Source: Punica granatum
Lineage: Eukaryota; Streptophyta; Magnoliopsida; Myrtales; Lythraceae
DNA: 64,000 nt
Direction of reading: 5' to 3'
NCBI RefSeq assembly: GCF_007655135.1
Contig: NC_045133.1
Span: 17,085,845 to 17,149,844 of the forward strand
Of the stretch, positions 12,334 through 24,348 are shown one piece after another. Numbering within the stretch: the first letter of the stretch is position 1; each line of letters opens with the position of its first letter. A program made the translations under genes and the position numbers. The notes beneath the pieces were generated by a model that worked only from the letters and a program-made list of their open reading frames with translations, ran no database searches and was not told the DNA's origin.

Positions 12334-13905
12334 AATTAAAAACTTAAAAAGAACATAAGCACTATCGATGTATTGAGTTTTTCCTTCGTTTTCTCTTTTA
12401 TGCGGAATATCGATTTGATATGAAGGCACAGTAAGTTCTGATATACTTCACATGGGTGGGTTTTATTGAAGTTTTGTCAGAAGTCCGGGCGTGACATTCT
12501 TCTTGCTTCAACTCATGATCATCAACTCTGGCCACATTCTGGCAACGTTTGGATCTACTGTTGTTCCATCCACGGGACAGACTTGCTGGGATAAACATTG
12601 GCCTACTTTGATTGGAGGTAATTTTTCGTGTATTGAAGTTGTGATCTGGTGTTTAATGAGCTGAACGCCGTAATTATACATTTCCTTTTACCATCTTCGT
12701 ATCAAAACTAGTATTATTGAGACGAAGCACGAACTCTCGAAGTACTGTCTTTGTTTCAATCAGATTACATCTTCATGAGGTTGGAGTTTGTCATGAGTTC
12801 TTTGACTAAAGAAGTGAATGGGAGGAAAGGAGAAAGATGAGAAAAAATATTATAGTGCAAAACGATAATTTCATCTTTGTGTCCTTTTAAAACAACTTTG
12901 CTATAACCGCTAAGAAGGTCGGTAGTGTGCTCGTGCCATCCGCATTTTGTATTCGGAGCTTTTTGAAATAATTATATATTTCGTGTAATTTAAAGAAAGA
13001 ATAACATAAACAATAATGTAAAATAGGAGAGCTTAATGGAAAACTTAAAAAATCGGCTGTAAGCCTAACAATTCCGAAGGTACGTGCTGAAATTTACAAG
13101 CAATTTCATATTTAACTATTTAGGGGAGAGAGAGGGTAAAGTACATGTTTTTTTTATTTGAAATAAAACCTTTTTTAAGGTTCCTCTAGAAGGTAGGAGT
13201 ATATTTGGAATAGTTAAAATTATTCCAACGTTATTTTTTTGTTTGATGTATCTAAACATAATTAATTTGATGTCACCATCTATGCTAGATGGTAAAATAA
13301 AAATAGTAACGTTGGGATATCTCAGTAAGAAAATGACGTTGTGATAGATCTAAGAATACATGTCAATGTTAGGTTATATGATGTAATAAATACTATTTGA
13401 AAAAAAAATAAAATCGTAGATATTTTTTTTAAACATAAATCTGAGCAAATAAAATGTATATTCGGCTTCTTCCCGCCGGATCGAAAAGTTGTCGCCGCCT
13501 TTCTTCTCTCTCCCCCCTTCACCCGACTCCGCCTCCGCCTCTCCCTCTCTCTGCCTCGTCCCCACCGGGCTCCGGCCAACACATACATATACTCCGCCTC
13601 CGTCGACCTCCTCCTCTTTTTTCCGGCGATTTCTCCCTCAAGGAGCTCGGGCATACTCTGGGTTGGGCCCTTTCTCTGGTATGCTTTGTCGGGGCACGAG
13701 GTCTCTCTCTATTTGCAGCTCTCTCTTAGCCCCGATTGGGTCTTCCCCGAGATAGGCCTGGCCTGGCCCCAACAAGGCTCAATCTTGCTTTGTCGTGATC
13801 GGATTTGGAGCCGGCATCTTTAGATTAGTCGGGAACAAAGGCCGAAGCGGTTGCTCTTCATGGTGGACAAAGAGCATCGTAATTGAACAATCTCGTAACT
13901 GAACT
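12334..13905. other. Intergenic region and 5' leader of the KNL2-like gene
   Basis: The 3' flank of Gemin2 is followed by AT-rich sequence with no recognisable gene. From about 13450 it becomes CT-rich (CTCTCTCCCCCCTTC style), typical of a plant promoter/5'UTR, and leads into the ATG at 13906. ORFs in this CT-rich part are low-complexity on both strands and are not believed to be coding. Confidence 0.45.
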
Positions 13906-15967
13906 ATGGAGGAAGCAAGGGGCAAGACGGCATCGGTTTCTTGCTCTAAAACTGCCGCTGGATCGCAATCCGCATCGAGACCCAAATGGTATCCTCGACG
14001 GTCCATAATCAAGCCTCCATCCACCTCTTCGAACAAATCCGTGCGCACTGCTATCATTTACTTCATTTCCACTCTTTGCCATGTATCCTGTCTGCCCTCG
14101 TCGAGCTGAAAACGAACACTTTCTGCTGTTACTGTCACAGGTGTTCTTGCATAAATGGTGGCTGGTGAAGGTGAATGGCAAGGATTTAGCTGTTGGAGGC
14201 TTCACCCAGAGAGAGTAAGTACTGTCCTTTTTCTCTTCTTTTGGCTGATATACATGCATAGTTTGAGATGCGATAGACGTGAGATGTCCATGGAAGAGAA
14301 GGTGAAGGAAGCGTTGTAATTTTCTGGGTGGTCGTATACGAATCCGTGGAGGCTTTCATCGTTTCAATCTTCGATATGAAATCGTGTCTTTATGGATGAT
14401 CCACGCACTATTGGAAGTTATAGTTTTATTTAGTTTGCCAAATGAAAATGGTAAAAATACATCCTTTCCGTGGTTAGGTATGTCGGGCTATTCATTGCAA
14501 GGTGTGTTGTCAGGATCAACAGCTAACTCCTAAATCTTCATATGTGTATAGCTTACTCCTTTTGTCTGTCCCTCAGCTCTTGTGATGGTCAAATAACTAC
14601 ATAAGTTGTACCAAAATATCACAAACATGTTTGTTGTCTCATTGAAGCGCTTATTGCCTAATTATTGGGGTATATAAACGAAAACTTTGCCATTTCTGTT
14701 TCCTGAAGTTGGAGCTTTGAGAACCGAGCTTGGGAACGAACGAAGACCATGGTTTCTCAGGTTCAAGAGTTGACTTTTGAAAAACTTATTATCACCAAAA
14801 TCAAATTTTGTATTCATGCTCTTTCTGGGTCATTTTAAGTGACAACTACTTTTCAATATGTTCATGTATCCTTCAACTGGTCTTTGATCACGTGACTTGT
14901 AATTGTCATTTATTTATTTGCTTCTGAATGATGAAATCTAAGCAAGTTCTTTTCCGTTTGCACCTGAAACCGCAGTCACAGGGTTAGCCTTTTCCGCTCT
15001 GCAGCAATTGTAAAGAGGCATGACCATACAACTCTCGAGACAGCGGATGGCATGACAGTTATGTTGAGCGGCCTAATTGACCGACTTCATGCAAACGAAA
15101 ATGGATTCCCAGATGAGGTACTTGCAAAAATAATTTGAATGCATTTCCTTTTGTCACTCTATTATGAAGTAAAAATCCTAAGAGGGCATGTTTCAGCTCG
15201 AAAATAGCGTGTTTGTAATCACATTCTGCATGTGGATAACCTATGATTTCATGGAACGGAAGAAAGCAGATATTTTCTTGGCATCTCTTATATGGCTTTT
15301 ATTAGGGCGTAATTAAATAGAATTCTGCTTTTCTTATAGTTACAGTCAGATTAATGACGAGATAATATCTTGAACTGCATTTCTAGCATTCTGTGCTACA
15401 AGTGAAATTGGATGTGTGTTACTGAAGTGTTGGTCTGAACAGGTGTGCCACAGATTCATGTTGGGATTTCCCTTAGATTGGGAAAAGTACTCGTGGGAAG
15501 ATTCGTCCAGGACTTTTACATCCGGTGAACACAAATTGCATTCAGGCGACTTCCTGAGTAATGTCTCATCAGTTTCTCTAGATGATGTCCCTGTGGCGAG
15601 GATCCGAGATCTCATGTTTGGTCTTGGAGACAGTGATAATGATTTGTTGACGAAGAACATTTGCAACGATATGCTGAAAAAGCTCGGGAAGACTCCTCAC
15701 TCTGAGCGAGAAAAAGCACCAGCTAACCATGCGATGAGTCCGAAAGAGAAGAGAGAAATCAAGAAAGGCGCCGCAGATGAAACCGGAGCCAAGTGCAAAT
15801 CTCATAGAGTTGAGCGGACAGGCAAGAATGAGGAAGAGGTACCAGGCACAGAAAATGAAGGAAAAGTGGCACCGAGAAATGACAAAAGATCCAAGGCAGC
15901 TGCTGCTATCATCCCGAGCAGACGTGTTTCTACAAGAAGCATGACTAGATCAAGGAGGGGGGAATAA
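13906..15967 (+). CDS. KNL2: SANTA-domain protein, KNL2-like centromere factor (probably beta-type)
   Basis: Exons 13906-14040, 14141-14214, 14982-15117 and 15443-15967 splice to 289 aa. Residues about 46-135 form a SANTA domain: VFLHKWWLVK, GKDLAVGGFTQRE, FRSAAIVKRHD, TLETADGMTVMLSG, GFPDEVCHRFMLGFPLDWE. In plants KNL2/M18BP1 proteins guide loading of the centromeric histone CENH3. The C-terminal half is charged, Lys/Glu-rich and ends RRVSTRSMTRSRRGE. No CENPC-like motif was seen, so the beta-KNL2 class fits better than alpha; this is an inference from family knowledge. The first exon is the least secure: the start was chosen because it gives a frame-consistent join (Lys-Ser then Val-Phe-Leu) to the SANTA exon. 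The stop lies inside a 45-bp tandem duplication and the same frame stays open for 31 codons beyond it. Confidence 0.85.
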
Positions 15968-16013
15968 AGTGTTTCTACAAGAAGCATGGCTAGATCAATG
16001 AGGGGGAAGGAAG
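15924..16013 (+). repeat. 45-bp in-frame tandem duplication spanning the KNL2-like stop codon
   Basis: Unit 1 (15924-15968) and unit 2 (15969-16013) are near-identical; both start GTGTTTCTACAAGAAGCATG. Unit 1 contains the TAA stop at 15965-15967; unit 2 has a sense codon at the matching place. The period of 45 keeps the frame, and translation past TAA would run to TGA at 16061-16063. Confidence 0.9.
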
Positions 16014-16063
16014 AGGACGAGAGTGATTTGTTCCAGTTGTTACCGGATAACTTCCGTTTCTGA

Positions 16064-17090
16064 AGCTCATCGGCTGGAGGTCATGACTTAGGACTTCTGC
16101 CTTTGTGGTAAATGGTAATGATAATAAACTAGAGTCTGGAGTAAGATTTCAAGTGCTTCTCCTTTGCCAGAATGGCATCGCACCATGAGCAGTTCAGCCC
16201 AAGCGCCTACAATTGCCATCATCTAAGATCACTAATCCAATCTCGACTAGTTGAGATCGGCTCTGGATGTGTTTGGGACTGACCTTGGTGGCATTCGTGC
16301 CAGTTACCCATTTTGTGCTGAGCCCAGGTCAATCGGCTGGAAACCTAGGTGAGAAGATCCGCTCGGGTCCAACAGCCTCTGCCAATCCCGGATGTGGACT
16401 AGGTAGTTCCAATGCAAGTCATATCCACCAATGCAAGCCAAATCTAACCTCCATCAACTGGGATTGGTCTCGTGCACAATTATAAAAGGCCATATGAGAA
16501 TTAAGAACTACCAATAAGAACCTACCGGCCACTGAAGACCATGCAATAAGAGATGTCAACGCTGAAGAGGGATGTTGGCTTGGACTACTACTACAAAGCT
16601 GTGTACTCCTTGTTATTTTGCATTCTAATTTTATTAAGTCATGTTATCTTGAATGAAGTCAGAAAAAAAATGGTTAATTTCTACATGATTCACGACAAAA
16701 ACGTTCCATACGGCAAGGAATGAATTAACTTAACATAGATACAAATACTAAAAAAAAAAAGGAAAATAATAAAGAATTAATGCAAATAAGGCAGCAAAGT
16801 GGTCAAGTGCCCGTTGGAACAATGCTCAGTGCTCACATTCATTGATAGGGGCAGCATAGGGTCGTCAAAAGCTCATCTATTTTTTCCTTTTTTCTTTCAA
16901 TTACAAAAGCACGGAGTTTAACTAATTCTGTTCACCGAAAAAGAGCAAAAACCTAATTCCTATCGATGATAAGGGAACAGACAGCAGCAGAAAAAGCATC
17001 CTTCCATATCTTATGCAGGACTCGTGAACAGAACTTCATTTCAAATAGGTGTGTGCATTCGTGCATTGACTTGGTGCTGTGATTCTTCAT
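16064..17090. other. Convergent intergenic region between the KNL2-like and GOT1 genes
   Basis: It holds the 3' flank of the KNL2-like gene, with a possible polyadenylation signal (AATAAA-like, about 16120-16130), and the 3' UTR of the oppositely oriented GOT1 gene. No further ORF with family resemblance was seen; short A-runs occur at about 16660 and 16750. Confidence 0.4.
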
Positions 17091-19305
17091 CTACACGGGT
17101 ACTCGTCTCCCCCGGTAACGGTCAAAGAGCTGCAACATTTCAGTTGGAAAAAAAAAAATTATGGACATTAGTCGGATTACCACTTTTCTTTTTTAAACTG
17201 TAAGAACCAGCTTTCATGAGGGTTGTACATTGCCATAAAACTACACAAATATGACTTTTGTAACTCTGAAACAAATACCCAGTTGAAAAAACCTCGCGCA
17301 CAAGCATAAGACTTAAGAGCGGTACAGAAAAGACAATGGTGATGGTTTACTGTCGTAATATTTGAAGGCTTCAAAATTGGAGAACAAAGATAAACATACC
17401 GATCTGACGTAAGGCTGCTGCAACACCCATCCAAGAATAGGTATCCTTTGCATGAAAACAGCAAGAGTTGGCCAGAAGCCACTGCATGGGAACATTGAGT
17501 TAGCAATATTTAATTCTCTCCACACAATTAAGTAGTTTGAGATTGTGACTTTCAAATACAAACAAACCTGAAAAGTACAATAAATCCATAAGATTCCAAA
17601 ATCATGCCAAGAATAGGCCATCCAATTATAACGAAGAAGAAGCCGCTTCCAAAGGATATTGTTCCCTAAACAATTATAAATAAAAAATTACAAAGATGAT
17701 ACATGGGGCAAGCAAAAATCTCAGGGTGAAAGAGGAGACGGATAGGGAGCTATCAAACCTTAAAATTCTGTCGTTTCATGAAGAACTGCATGGTCGACTT
17801 CAATCCAATAGTCAATGACACCCCTGACAAGAAGAGGATCTGATTAAGAACCCAAAAAATATGACCATGTTAAACAACGATGTCATCATTTATATACAAA
17901 GCAAAAAATCGAAACTGAAAATTCAACAAGAGGTAATCAGATACTTACATTTCCCATGGCAATCAGTCCCTTATCGAAAAGGAAGACAATTCCCAGGAAC
18001 GAGAAGAAGACCCCAAATCCAGTCAGCCCAAGACCGATCTCTGTTCCAGTCAAAATTCAGTTGGCAGACATAGAATGAAAGAATGCGCGAGATGTAATTT
18101 AGACATTAAAAGGAAAAATACAAATGCTTTTCTCTGATCTATTCTCATCAAAATTCAAAACATAACTATGAATTAATCTTCACTTCTTTAGATGCCTTCA
18201 ATGAACAAAAAGTTACGCAAAGAAGGGCAATGGTGTGCCATCATTATACGTGTGAAAATGCTGGCATCATCAAATCCACAGTTTTGCAGTAATTATAAGT
18301 AAACAAAGTTACTTCCAACAAAACTCCAAACAAGTTAAATTCCAGCAAATTCTAATAGCAGCCACTCAATTCATATTTCAAGTAAAGTGGTCCTTGCAAA
18401 AATCAATTTAACAAAGCTAATCATATTATCTAATGTATGCATTAATTGATCCAGGCTTAACTGAACTACCATATTTGTCGAGCCATTCGTAGTATTATCC
18501 CTGTCGAGCATCAGTAGCAATTTCGTTGCTTATTTCATGAGTTTTGACCACTGGCAGTTGAACAAGTTTGAAGACTTAGCACACATGATCTGATCTTCCC
18601 CGCAGTTCAATAAACACAGAGCATCAAATTTTCTAAACCAAACCAAATGAGAATCATGTTTCTGCATCAGCAGCAGAAGAAAAGATAGGGATGAAAAGTA
18701 ACTACCTCTAAGTGCACCTTATCCATTGTAGACTATAATCTAAAGTCCACTTATGATTTGTAACTCGTTTTATGAAACAATCTACTCACAAATCTCACGG
18801 GCTTACAAAAGAGTTCACAACAGCAGGGTCAATGAGGTAAAGAACTTAATCAACAATGAGCAGAGTAAAGACCAGCTCAAGCATTAATACCAGAAACTCC
18901 AAAAATGTGGGAAAGGGGGCACCTACTTTTAACTAAGTCAGATGAGAAAATACGCAACAACGGCCTAGACAAAGACTTGACATCTTAAAACCACTCAATG
19001 TAAGTCATGGATGATGATCCCACTGATAACCAAAAAGCACTCCTCAGCAAGATTTCCACTGAGCCGCGATCACATTCCCTATTAGCTAGCTACCGAAAAT
19101 TCAAGGGGAACAATATCTACTCCTCTATTCTCTTCACAACGGAGTGATCTAGCCTAGCCCGCCTCTATCCAGGGAAGCTAAGAAATGCATGTGTTGAAGC
19201 ATCATTCAAGAACATATATATACATAAATATATGTAGAGAAGCGTAGAAAGAGCAAAGATCGAGGTCAACTCACTTTTACGATCATTCATTTCGAACGAA
19301 ACCAT
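17091..19305 (-). CDS. GOT1: GOT1-type vesicle transport membrane protein (Golgi transport 1)
   Basis: Minus-strand exons 19275-19305, 17949-18040, 17759-17839, 17568-17665, 17400-17481 and 17091-17129 give 140 aa, the usual length of the Got1/Sft2-like family. It starts MVSFEMNDRK and continues KIGLGLTGFGVFFSFLG, ILFLSGVSLTIGLKSTMQFF, GSGFFFVVIGWPILGMILE and GFWPTLAVFMQRIPILGW, ending RGRRVPV. About four hydrophobic segments are evident, as expected of a small tetraspanning ER/Golgi protein that assists ER-Golgi vesicle traffic and fusion. All five introns have GT-AG ends and joins preserve frame. The upstream region (19306-19800) probably contains one or more 5'UTR exons, including a long GA/CT repeat. 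Confidence in family is very high. Confidence 0.95.
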
Positions 19306-19673
19306 TGTAGCTGATGACACAGTCTCCTGACGCCTCTGCAGCACAAACTGCCGCAACAGAGAATTGAGATCGGAATGACGAACCTAATCGAGCGTTAAAT
19401 TACAGATCGGGGAAGTCTGCATTTCAAGCAGCAGCGATCGTACCTCGGCGAACAAGAAGAGAGGCAGCTCCAACCGGTGAGATATTCACACCAAAAGCCT
19501 GCAAGATGAAGATTGAGCGAACGAATTACAGATTTGACTGAAATCAGATGCTTCGATTGGAAGGCAGTGGGAATTAAGCCCTAATCAGTGTCATGGTTTC
19601 ATCTCCGGAAGCTAAGGAAGCAGACGGAGAGGATTCACGGATTGGGGAAGAGAGAGAGAGGAGCAAAACCTTG

Positions 19674-19676
<3 letters not shown>

Positions 19677-19710
<34 letters not shown>
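19677..19710. repeat. (GA)n microsatellite in the GOT1 5' region
   Basis: About 17 uninterrupted GA units (CT on the GOT1 sense strand), followed by an impure GA/GC tail. It lies upstream of the GOT1 start in the likely 5'UTR/promoter, and its length is probably polymorphic. Confidence 0.9.
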
Positions 19711-19718
<8 letters not shown>

Positions 19719-19962
19719 AGAGCGAGAGCGAGGGAGATGGTGTCCTTCGACGGGAAGCAACTGCAAATGGGAGGGGGGAAGCCATATTTATTTATGGGAA
19801 AATGAAAAACTTCGTAATGATGGTGATGATGATGATATCCGGCCAATAAGAAGTCGGGTTGCGGGAATAGGAGGGATTGGACGGGGTGGGGAAGGGAGGG
19901 GATCAAATCTCATGTTTTAAGTATTAATTTTCGTGTTAATCACCAAAGAAAGTTAGACCTTT

Positions 19963-19965
<3 letters not shown>

Positions 19966-20007
<42 letters not shown>
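19966..20007. repeat. (AT)n microsatellite
   Basis: About 21 uninterrupted AT units between the GOT1 upstream region and the LINE. Nothing else is recognised in 19711-20104. Confidence 0.9.
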
Positions 20008-20009
<2 letters not shown>

Positions 20010-20104
20010 AATTTAGGATGACCTTTAAATAATAATATAAAAAGACACGACCTAATTATGAACGTTTCTTAAGGATTCTAGTGAAATAGCACTCTCCTGA
20101 CAAT

Positions 20105-20710
20105 TTTTTTTCTTATGGAAACAAAGACAGAAGCCGCATTAGTGAAAGAATTCATGACAAGACTTGGGTATGTTATCTGCGCATCATTCCCTGCCCTCCA
20201 CAGGGCTGGTGGTCTATGTTTCTGTACAAAAATAGGACTTGACATTGAGCCGATCTTGGTCTCAAAGAACATCATAAATGTCATTGTATACTCTCAACCT
20301 CAGACTGCACCTTCGATGATCTCTTTTCTCTACGGATCTCCTTACTATGCTGACAAAAGACAGTTTTGGGATGATCTTCAAAGGACGGTGGACTCTTTTG
20401 CTGGTCCTTGGTTAGGCATTGGCGATTGGAATAGTATTGCGTCTCTTGACGAAAAACTAGGAGGACGGCAATCTAGTCCATCAGCAAATCATAGCCTCAG
20501 CTTTTTCATAAACTTCAATGCTATGATGGACTTAGCCTACTCTGGGAACAAACACACTTGGTCCAATAAAAGGGAATGAACTAATCACATCAGAGAAAGA
20601 TCGGACCGAGGTTTATCGAATACGGATTGACGCCTTCTTTTCCCAAAAGTATCCGTAGTTCATTTACCGGCAGTTTCTTCTGATCACTCTCCCTTGCTAC
20701 TCAATACAGT
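20105..20710 (+). pseudogene. LINE endonuclease (APE-type) remnant
   Basis: The frame from 20115 contains METKTE, FLYGSPY, WLGIGDWNSI and NKHTWSN, and after a stop and frame change (about 20580) RERSDRG and VVHLPAVSSDHSPLLL. These match the conserved E, GD.N and SDH blocks of plant LINE endonucleases. The internal stops make it non-functional. Confidence 0.85.
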
Positions 20711-21088
20711 AGGTGAAAGCTACAATAAACCCAAGCTGTTCCATTTTGAAGAAATGTGGACCAGAGACCCCTCATGTTTCGAGGTGATTAAACAAGCTTG
20801 GCAGATTCCACAGCAAGGCTCTCCTATGTTTCAATTCAAGTTAAAAATCGAAGATACCAGACAAGCCCTAAGGAAGTGGAACCGAACATCCTTTGGGCAA
20901 ATCAAAACTCAGGTGGCGAGGCTCACAAAAGAATTGAGTGAGGTACAAAATGCAGCCCCGACCGCTTTTAATCTCTCAAAAGCTGCTTCTTTGGAGCTGC
21001 AACTTCAGGAATGTCTCAAAAGGGAAGAACTTCTCTGGCGACAAAAGTCTCCAACTACCTGGTTGACTATGACGGACCTGAATACTAA

Positions 21089-21251
21089 GGGCCCGTTTGG
21101 ATTCAGAATTAAAGTTACTTTGATTTTGATTGTGAAAAAGGACAAATGAGATGTGATTATAAATTTGACTTGGGAAACGTGTGTTTTTATTGTGTAGTGT
21201 GTTGAGTTAAAGTTAAAGTTAAAATCAAATTTCTTACAAAACAAACGGGGC
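21089..21251. mobile_element. Tourist-like MITE (PIF/Harbinger type) nested in the LINE
   Basis: A 163-bp insert with ends GGGCCCGTTTGG and the reverse complement of CAAACGGGGC, flanked by TAA (21086-21088) and TTA (21252-21254). A 3-bp TWA target site is characteristic of PIF/Harbinger elements. Removing it with one flank copy restores the LINE reading WLTMTDLNTKFFH, which places the insertion point exactly. Confidence 0.85.
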
Positions 21252-21254
21252 TTA

Positions 21255-22998
21255 AGTTTTTCCACCTTTCCATTATCATCCATGCCATAGAATTCTTGAA
21301 GACCCTTGATCACTCCTAGACCTTTGACATCCCTAGGATTGCCGAGACTTTCATCGACCACTTCTCCACTCTCTTCAAATCAAATCATCCTTAGTACAAT
21401 CAACCCTTCCATGACCTCTTCCCTACTGCCCTGTCCCCTCAAGACTCTGCCTCATTAACCATAATCCCCACTGACCTTGAAATCCAAAAAGCCACATTCT
21501 CCCTTGGAGCTCTCAGGTCACTGGGCCCCGATGGCTTCCCAACTCTTTTCTATCACAAATACTGGAAGATCATTGGAAAGGATACAACTTCAGCAATGCG
21601 GAGCTTTTTTGGAGGTAAATATTTATTAAAGCACTATAATTATACTCATATTGCTCTTATTCCCAAAGGTATAATATTGCTACTGTGCACAACTTCCGTC
21701 CCATAAGTCTTTGCAATGTCTTTTATAAAATTATCTCCAAGATCCTTGCCACTCGCCTCAAAACCCTTTTACCTCAACTCATTTCTCCATATCAATCTGC
21801 CTTTGTCCCGGAAAAAAACATTTCCGAAAACTCTATCATTGCCCATGAAATTATGCACTTCCTTAACCATCATCAAGGCGATGTTCATTTTATTGCAATC
21901 AAAATTGACATAGAAAAAGCTTTTGATAGACTTGAATGGCCCATTCTTTTCGAAATTTTTCATGATCTTAGCTTTTAATGACACATGGATACAATAGATT
22001 TCACAATGTATCAGTACAGTATCCTACTCTGTCCTCATCAGTGGAAAGCCTTTCGATTTTTTCAAACTTTCATGTGGCATTCGACAGGAAGATCCACTAC
22101 CCCCTTCCTCTTTCTTTTGGCCACTGAGGCCCTATCCCGACTCCTCATTCGTGAGGAAATTTCAGGCAACATTCATGGTATAAAAATTGGCAGAGGTTGT
22201 CCAACCTTCACTCATCTCTTTTTCGCTGACGACCTCTTCCTTTTTGCAAAAGTCACGGAATCCAACTTGCAAAACTTTTTTAACGTTCTTGATACTTACC
22301 AATCTTGGTCGAGGCAAAAAAATCAACTCTAAAAAATCTGCCATGTTCTTCAGTAAAAGTGTTCCTTTTTCCTTTAGGAGCCACCTTTCTCAGGTTTTCC
22401 AAATCAGACAAGGCTCACCAGACTCCAAATACCTTGGTTTTCCTCTTCAAATCCAAAAGGCAAAGACGCCTTTTAGCCCCTCATCGACAGAGTTTCGAAA
22501 AAAATAGAGATGTGGAAAGCCAAAACCTTGTCCCAAGCAGCCCGTGGAGTGCTCATAAGATCTGTCGCTTCTTCCATACCCACTTACACTATGAGTACCT
22601 TCTTTCTCCCTAAAACCACTTGCTCTAAATTGGACTCAATGTTTGCAAACTTCTGGTGGGACTTCAATCCCAATGGAAAGCCCAAAATTCATCTCAAGGC
22701 TTGGGATTCCCTTTGTGCACCAAAAGACCACGGTGGGTTGGGTTTTCGCCGAATGTACGATCATAATAGAGCTTTCATTACAAAACAACCTTGGGCAATC
22801 CACACTCTCAAGGCTAGGTCTCATCTCTCTCTCCTGAAAGTGAAATACCTCAAACATAGGTCCCTTTCCTCTCAGAATCCAAACTCTTACTCTTCTTATT
22901 TTTGGAAAGGAGTACGTCACACCCATAACCTCATTTCTAAGGGTTCATGCTATAAAGTCAACAATGGCCACGCCATTAATATCTATTCAGACCCTTAG
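21255..22998 (+). pseudogene. LINE reverse transcriptase remnant
   Basis: Blocks visible in changing frames include SLGPDGFPTLFYHKYW, HNFRPISLCNVFYKIISKI, SPYQSAFVPEKNISEN, KIDIEKAFDRLEW, HLFFADDLFLFAK and ARGVLIRSVASSIPTY. The catalytic FADD is retained. Frame changes and stops at about 21660, 21980 and 22330-22510 disrupt it. Confidence 0.85.
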
Positions 22999-23269
22999 AT
23001 TCCTAACCTCCCCTCCTTCACCCCCCAACCCTTACATCAACTACCAGTCCGCCATCCTAACTGGGTCTCATAACTGTTTCTTCCAGGGACTAGAATATGA
23101 AATGTTCCCCTTTTCTGCTCTCTTTTCTCTCTAGAAACAGTACAAAAGATTCGTTCCATCTCTCCCCACCACACATCTTCATTCGATGAACTCTCATGGC
23201 AAGGTATCAAAAATGGCACCTTCTCCACCTCTTCTACCTATGTTCTTGACTAGTCTCACAGATTCCCCA

Positions 23270-24285
23270 CATCAGCTTTGAACCAACGAGAATGGAGAGC
23301 CCTTTGGAGGTTAAAAATCCATGATCGTCATAAGTTTCTTTTATGGAAACTTGTCTGGAATTGCTTGCCAACAAAGGTTGTTCTGGCTTCTCGCTTCAAT
23401 ATTGTGGACACTCTTTGTCCATTCTGCGAGGCAGCCTCATAGGAGATTGACCATATCTTTCTCCACTACCCCTTCTCCACAGTTGTGTGGGCTCTACTTC
23501 CTTTACCTGTACGATTTGCAGGCCTTGAACATGTCAAGATGCTGGAATGGATAAAGCTATTCACAGGTCTTGTTGATTCATTGAATATTTTCAGGGATCT
23601 TCAACATAAATTTCAACTCCAGGCCTTGGTCTACATGGATTACCTGTGGATGCTTCGAAACAACCTACGAATTGCTCAAGACAGTCAACCTTCAGCGCAA
23701 CTTGCTATAGATAATTTCAATCTCAGCCTTATACAAACTGCAATGGCTATCCATAAGCTGCTCGCTGAGCACGAAGAGGCTTGGCTTCATCGAACAACAA
23801 GCCAAATCCTGCGTCGAAATATCAACTCTTAGCATTTGTCCTTCTCTTTTGACGCAGCAATCCACAACAATCAATCTACCCTTGCTGTCATATTCTTTGA
23901 CAACAGGAGCAACATCATTTTTGCTTGGGCATTCTCCTCATTCTCCACGGACCCAACTCTTGGGGAAGCAGAAGCTGCACACAAGGCTATCCAGTGTGCT
24001 TAAGGTATGAATATCAGCAATCTGTTTCTTTTTGGAGATGCTAAGGATGTCCTAGACTGCCTAAACTCTCCGTTCAGCCCTCTTCCCACAAGCTAGGAGT
24101 CTTTGTTTGCTAATATGTTTGCTGATCTTTCCTTTTTCTCGTCTTGGACTGCCATGTATATACCTAGGGCTGAAAACTTTCACGCCCATAATCTAGCACA
24201 TTGGGCTGCCTTTTGTAATCTCAATGGACCTATCAACATCTTCTCCATCCCATCATCTGTCTTTGTAAGGGAAGAAGAGATATAG
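23270..24285 (+). pseudogene. LINE zf-RVT and RNase H remnant
   Basis: WRLKIHDRHKFLLWKL and CPFCEAAS resemble the zf-RVT region of plant LINEs. Further on, FSTDPTLGEAEAAHKAIQ, FGDAKDVLDCLN and YIPRAENFHAHNLAHWA match an RNase H-like (RVT_3) domain. Stops interrupt it at about 23440, 23830, 24001 and 24095. Confidence 0.8.
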
Positions 24286-24348
24286 ATAGGCACTTTGAGT
24301 CTATGCTTTTTAGTTTAATGAATTATCCTTCTTAGCAAAACAAAAAAA

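Larger units (their letters stand above)
20105..24348 (+). mobile_element. Degenerate LINE (L1-type non-LTR retrotransposon), 5'-truncated
   Basis: Read across several frames, the plus strand gives, in order, an endonuclease domain, a reverse transcriptase, a zf-RVT zinc-knuckle-like segment and a C-terminal RNase H. This is the order found in plant L1-type LINEs. The first recognisable residues (FFLMETKTE) fall inside the endonuclease, so the 5' end is missing. A short A-rich tail (about 24335-24348) follows the last domain. Multiple frameshifts and stops show it is dead. A MITE is inserted at 21089-21251. Target duplications were not identified. Confidence 0.9.

Noticed and set aside
13322..13755. 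Ser/Pro-rich ORFs before the KNL2-like gene
   Set aside because: They lie in CT-rich leader sequence and do not join in frame to the SANTA exons.
19588..19920. Arg/Glu-repeat ORFs on both strands
   Set aside because: Produced by the GA microsatellite in the GOT1 5' region.
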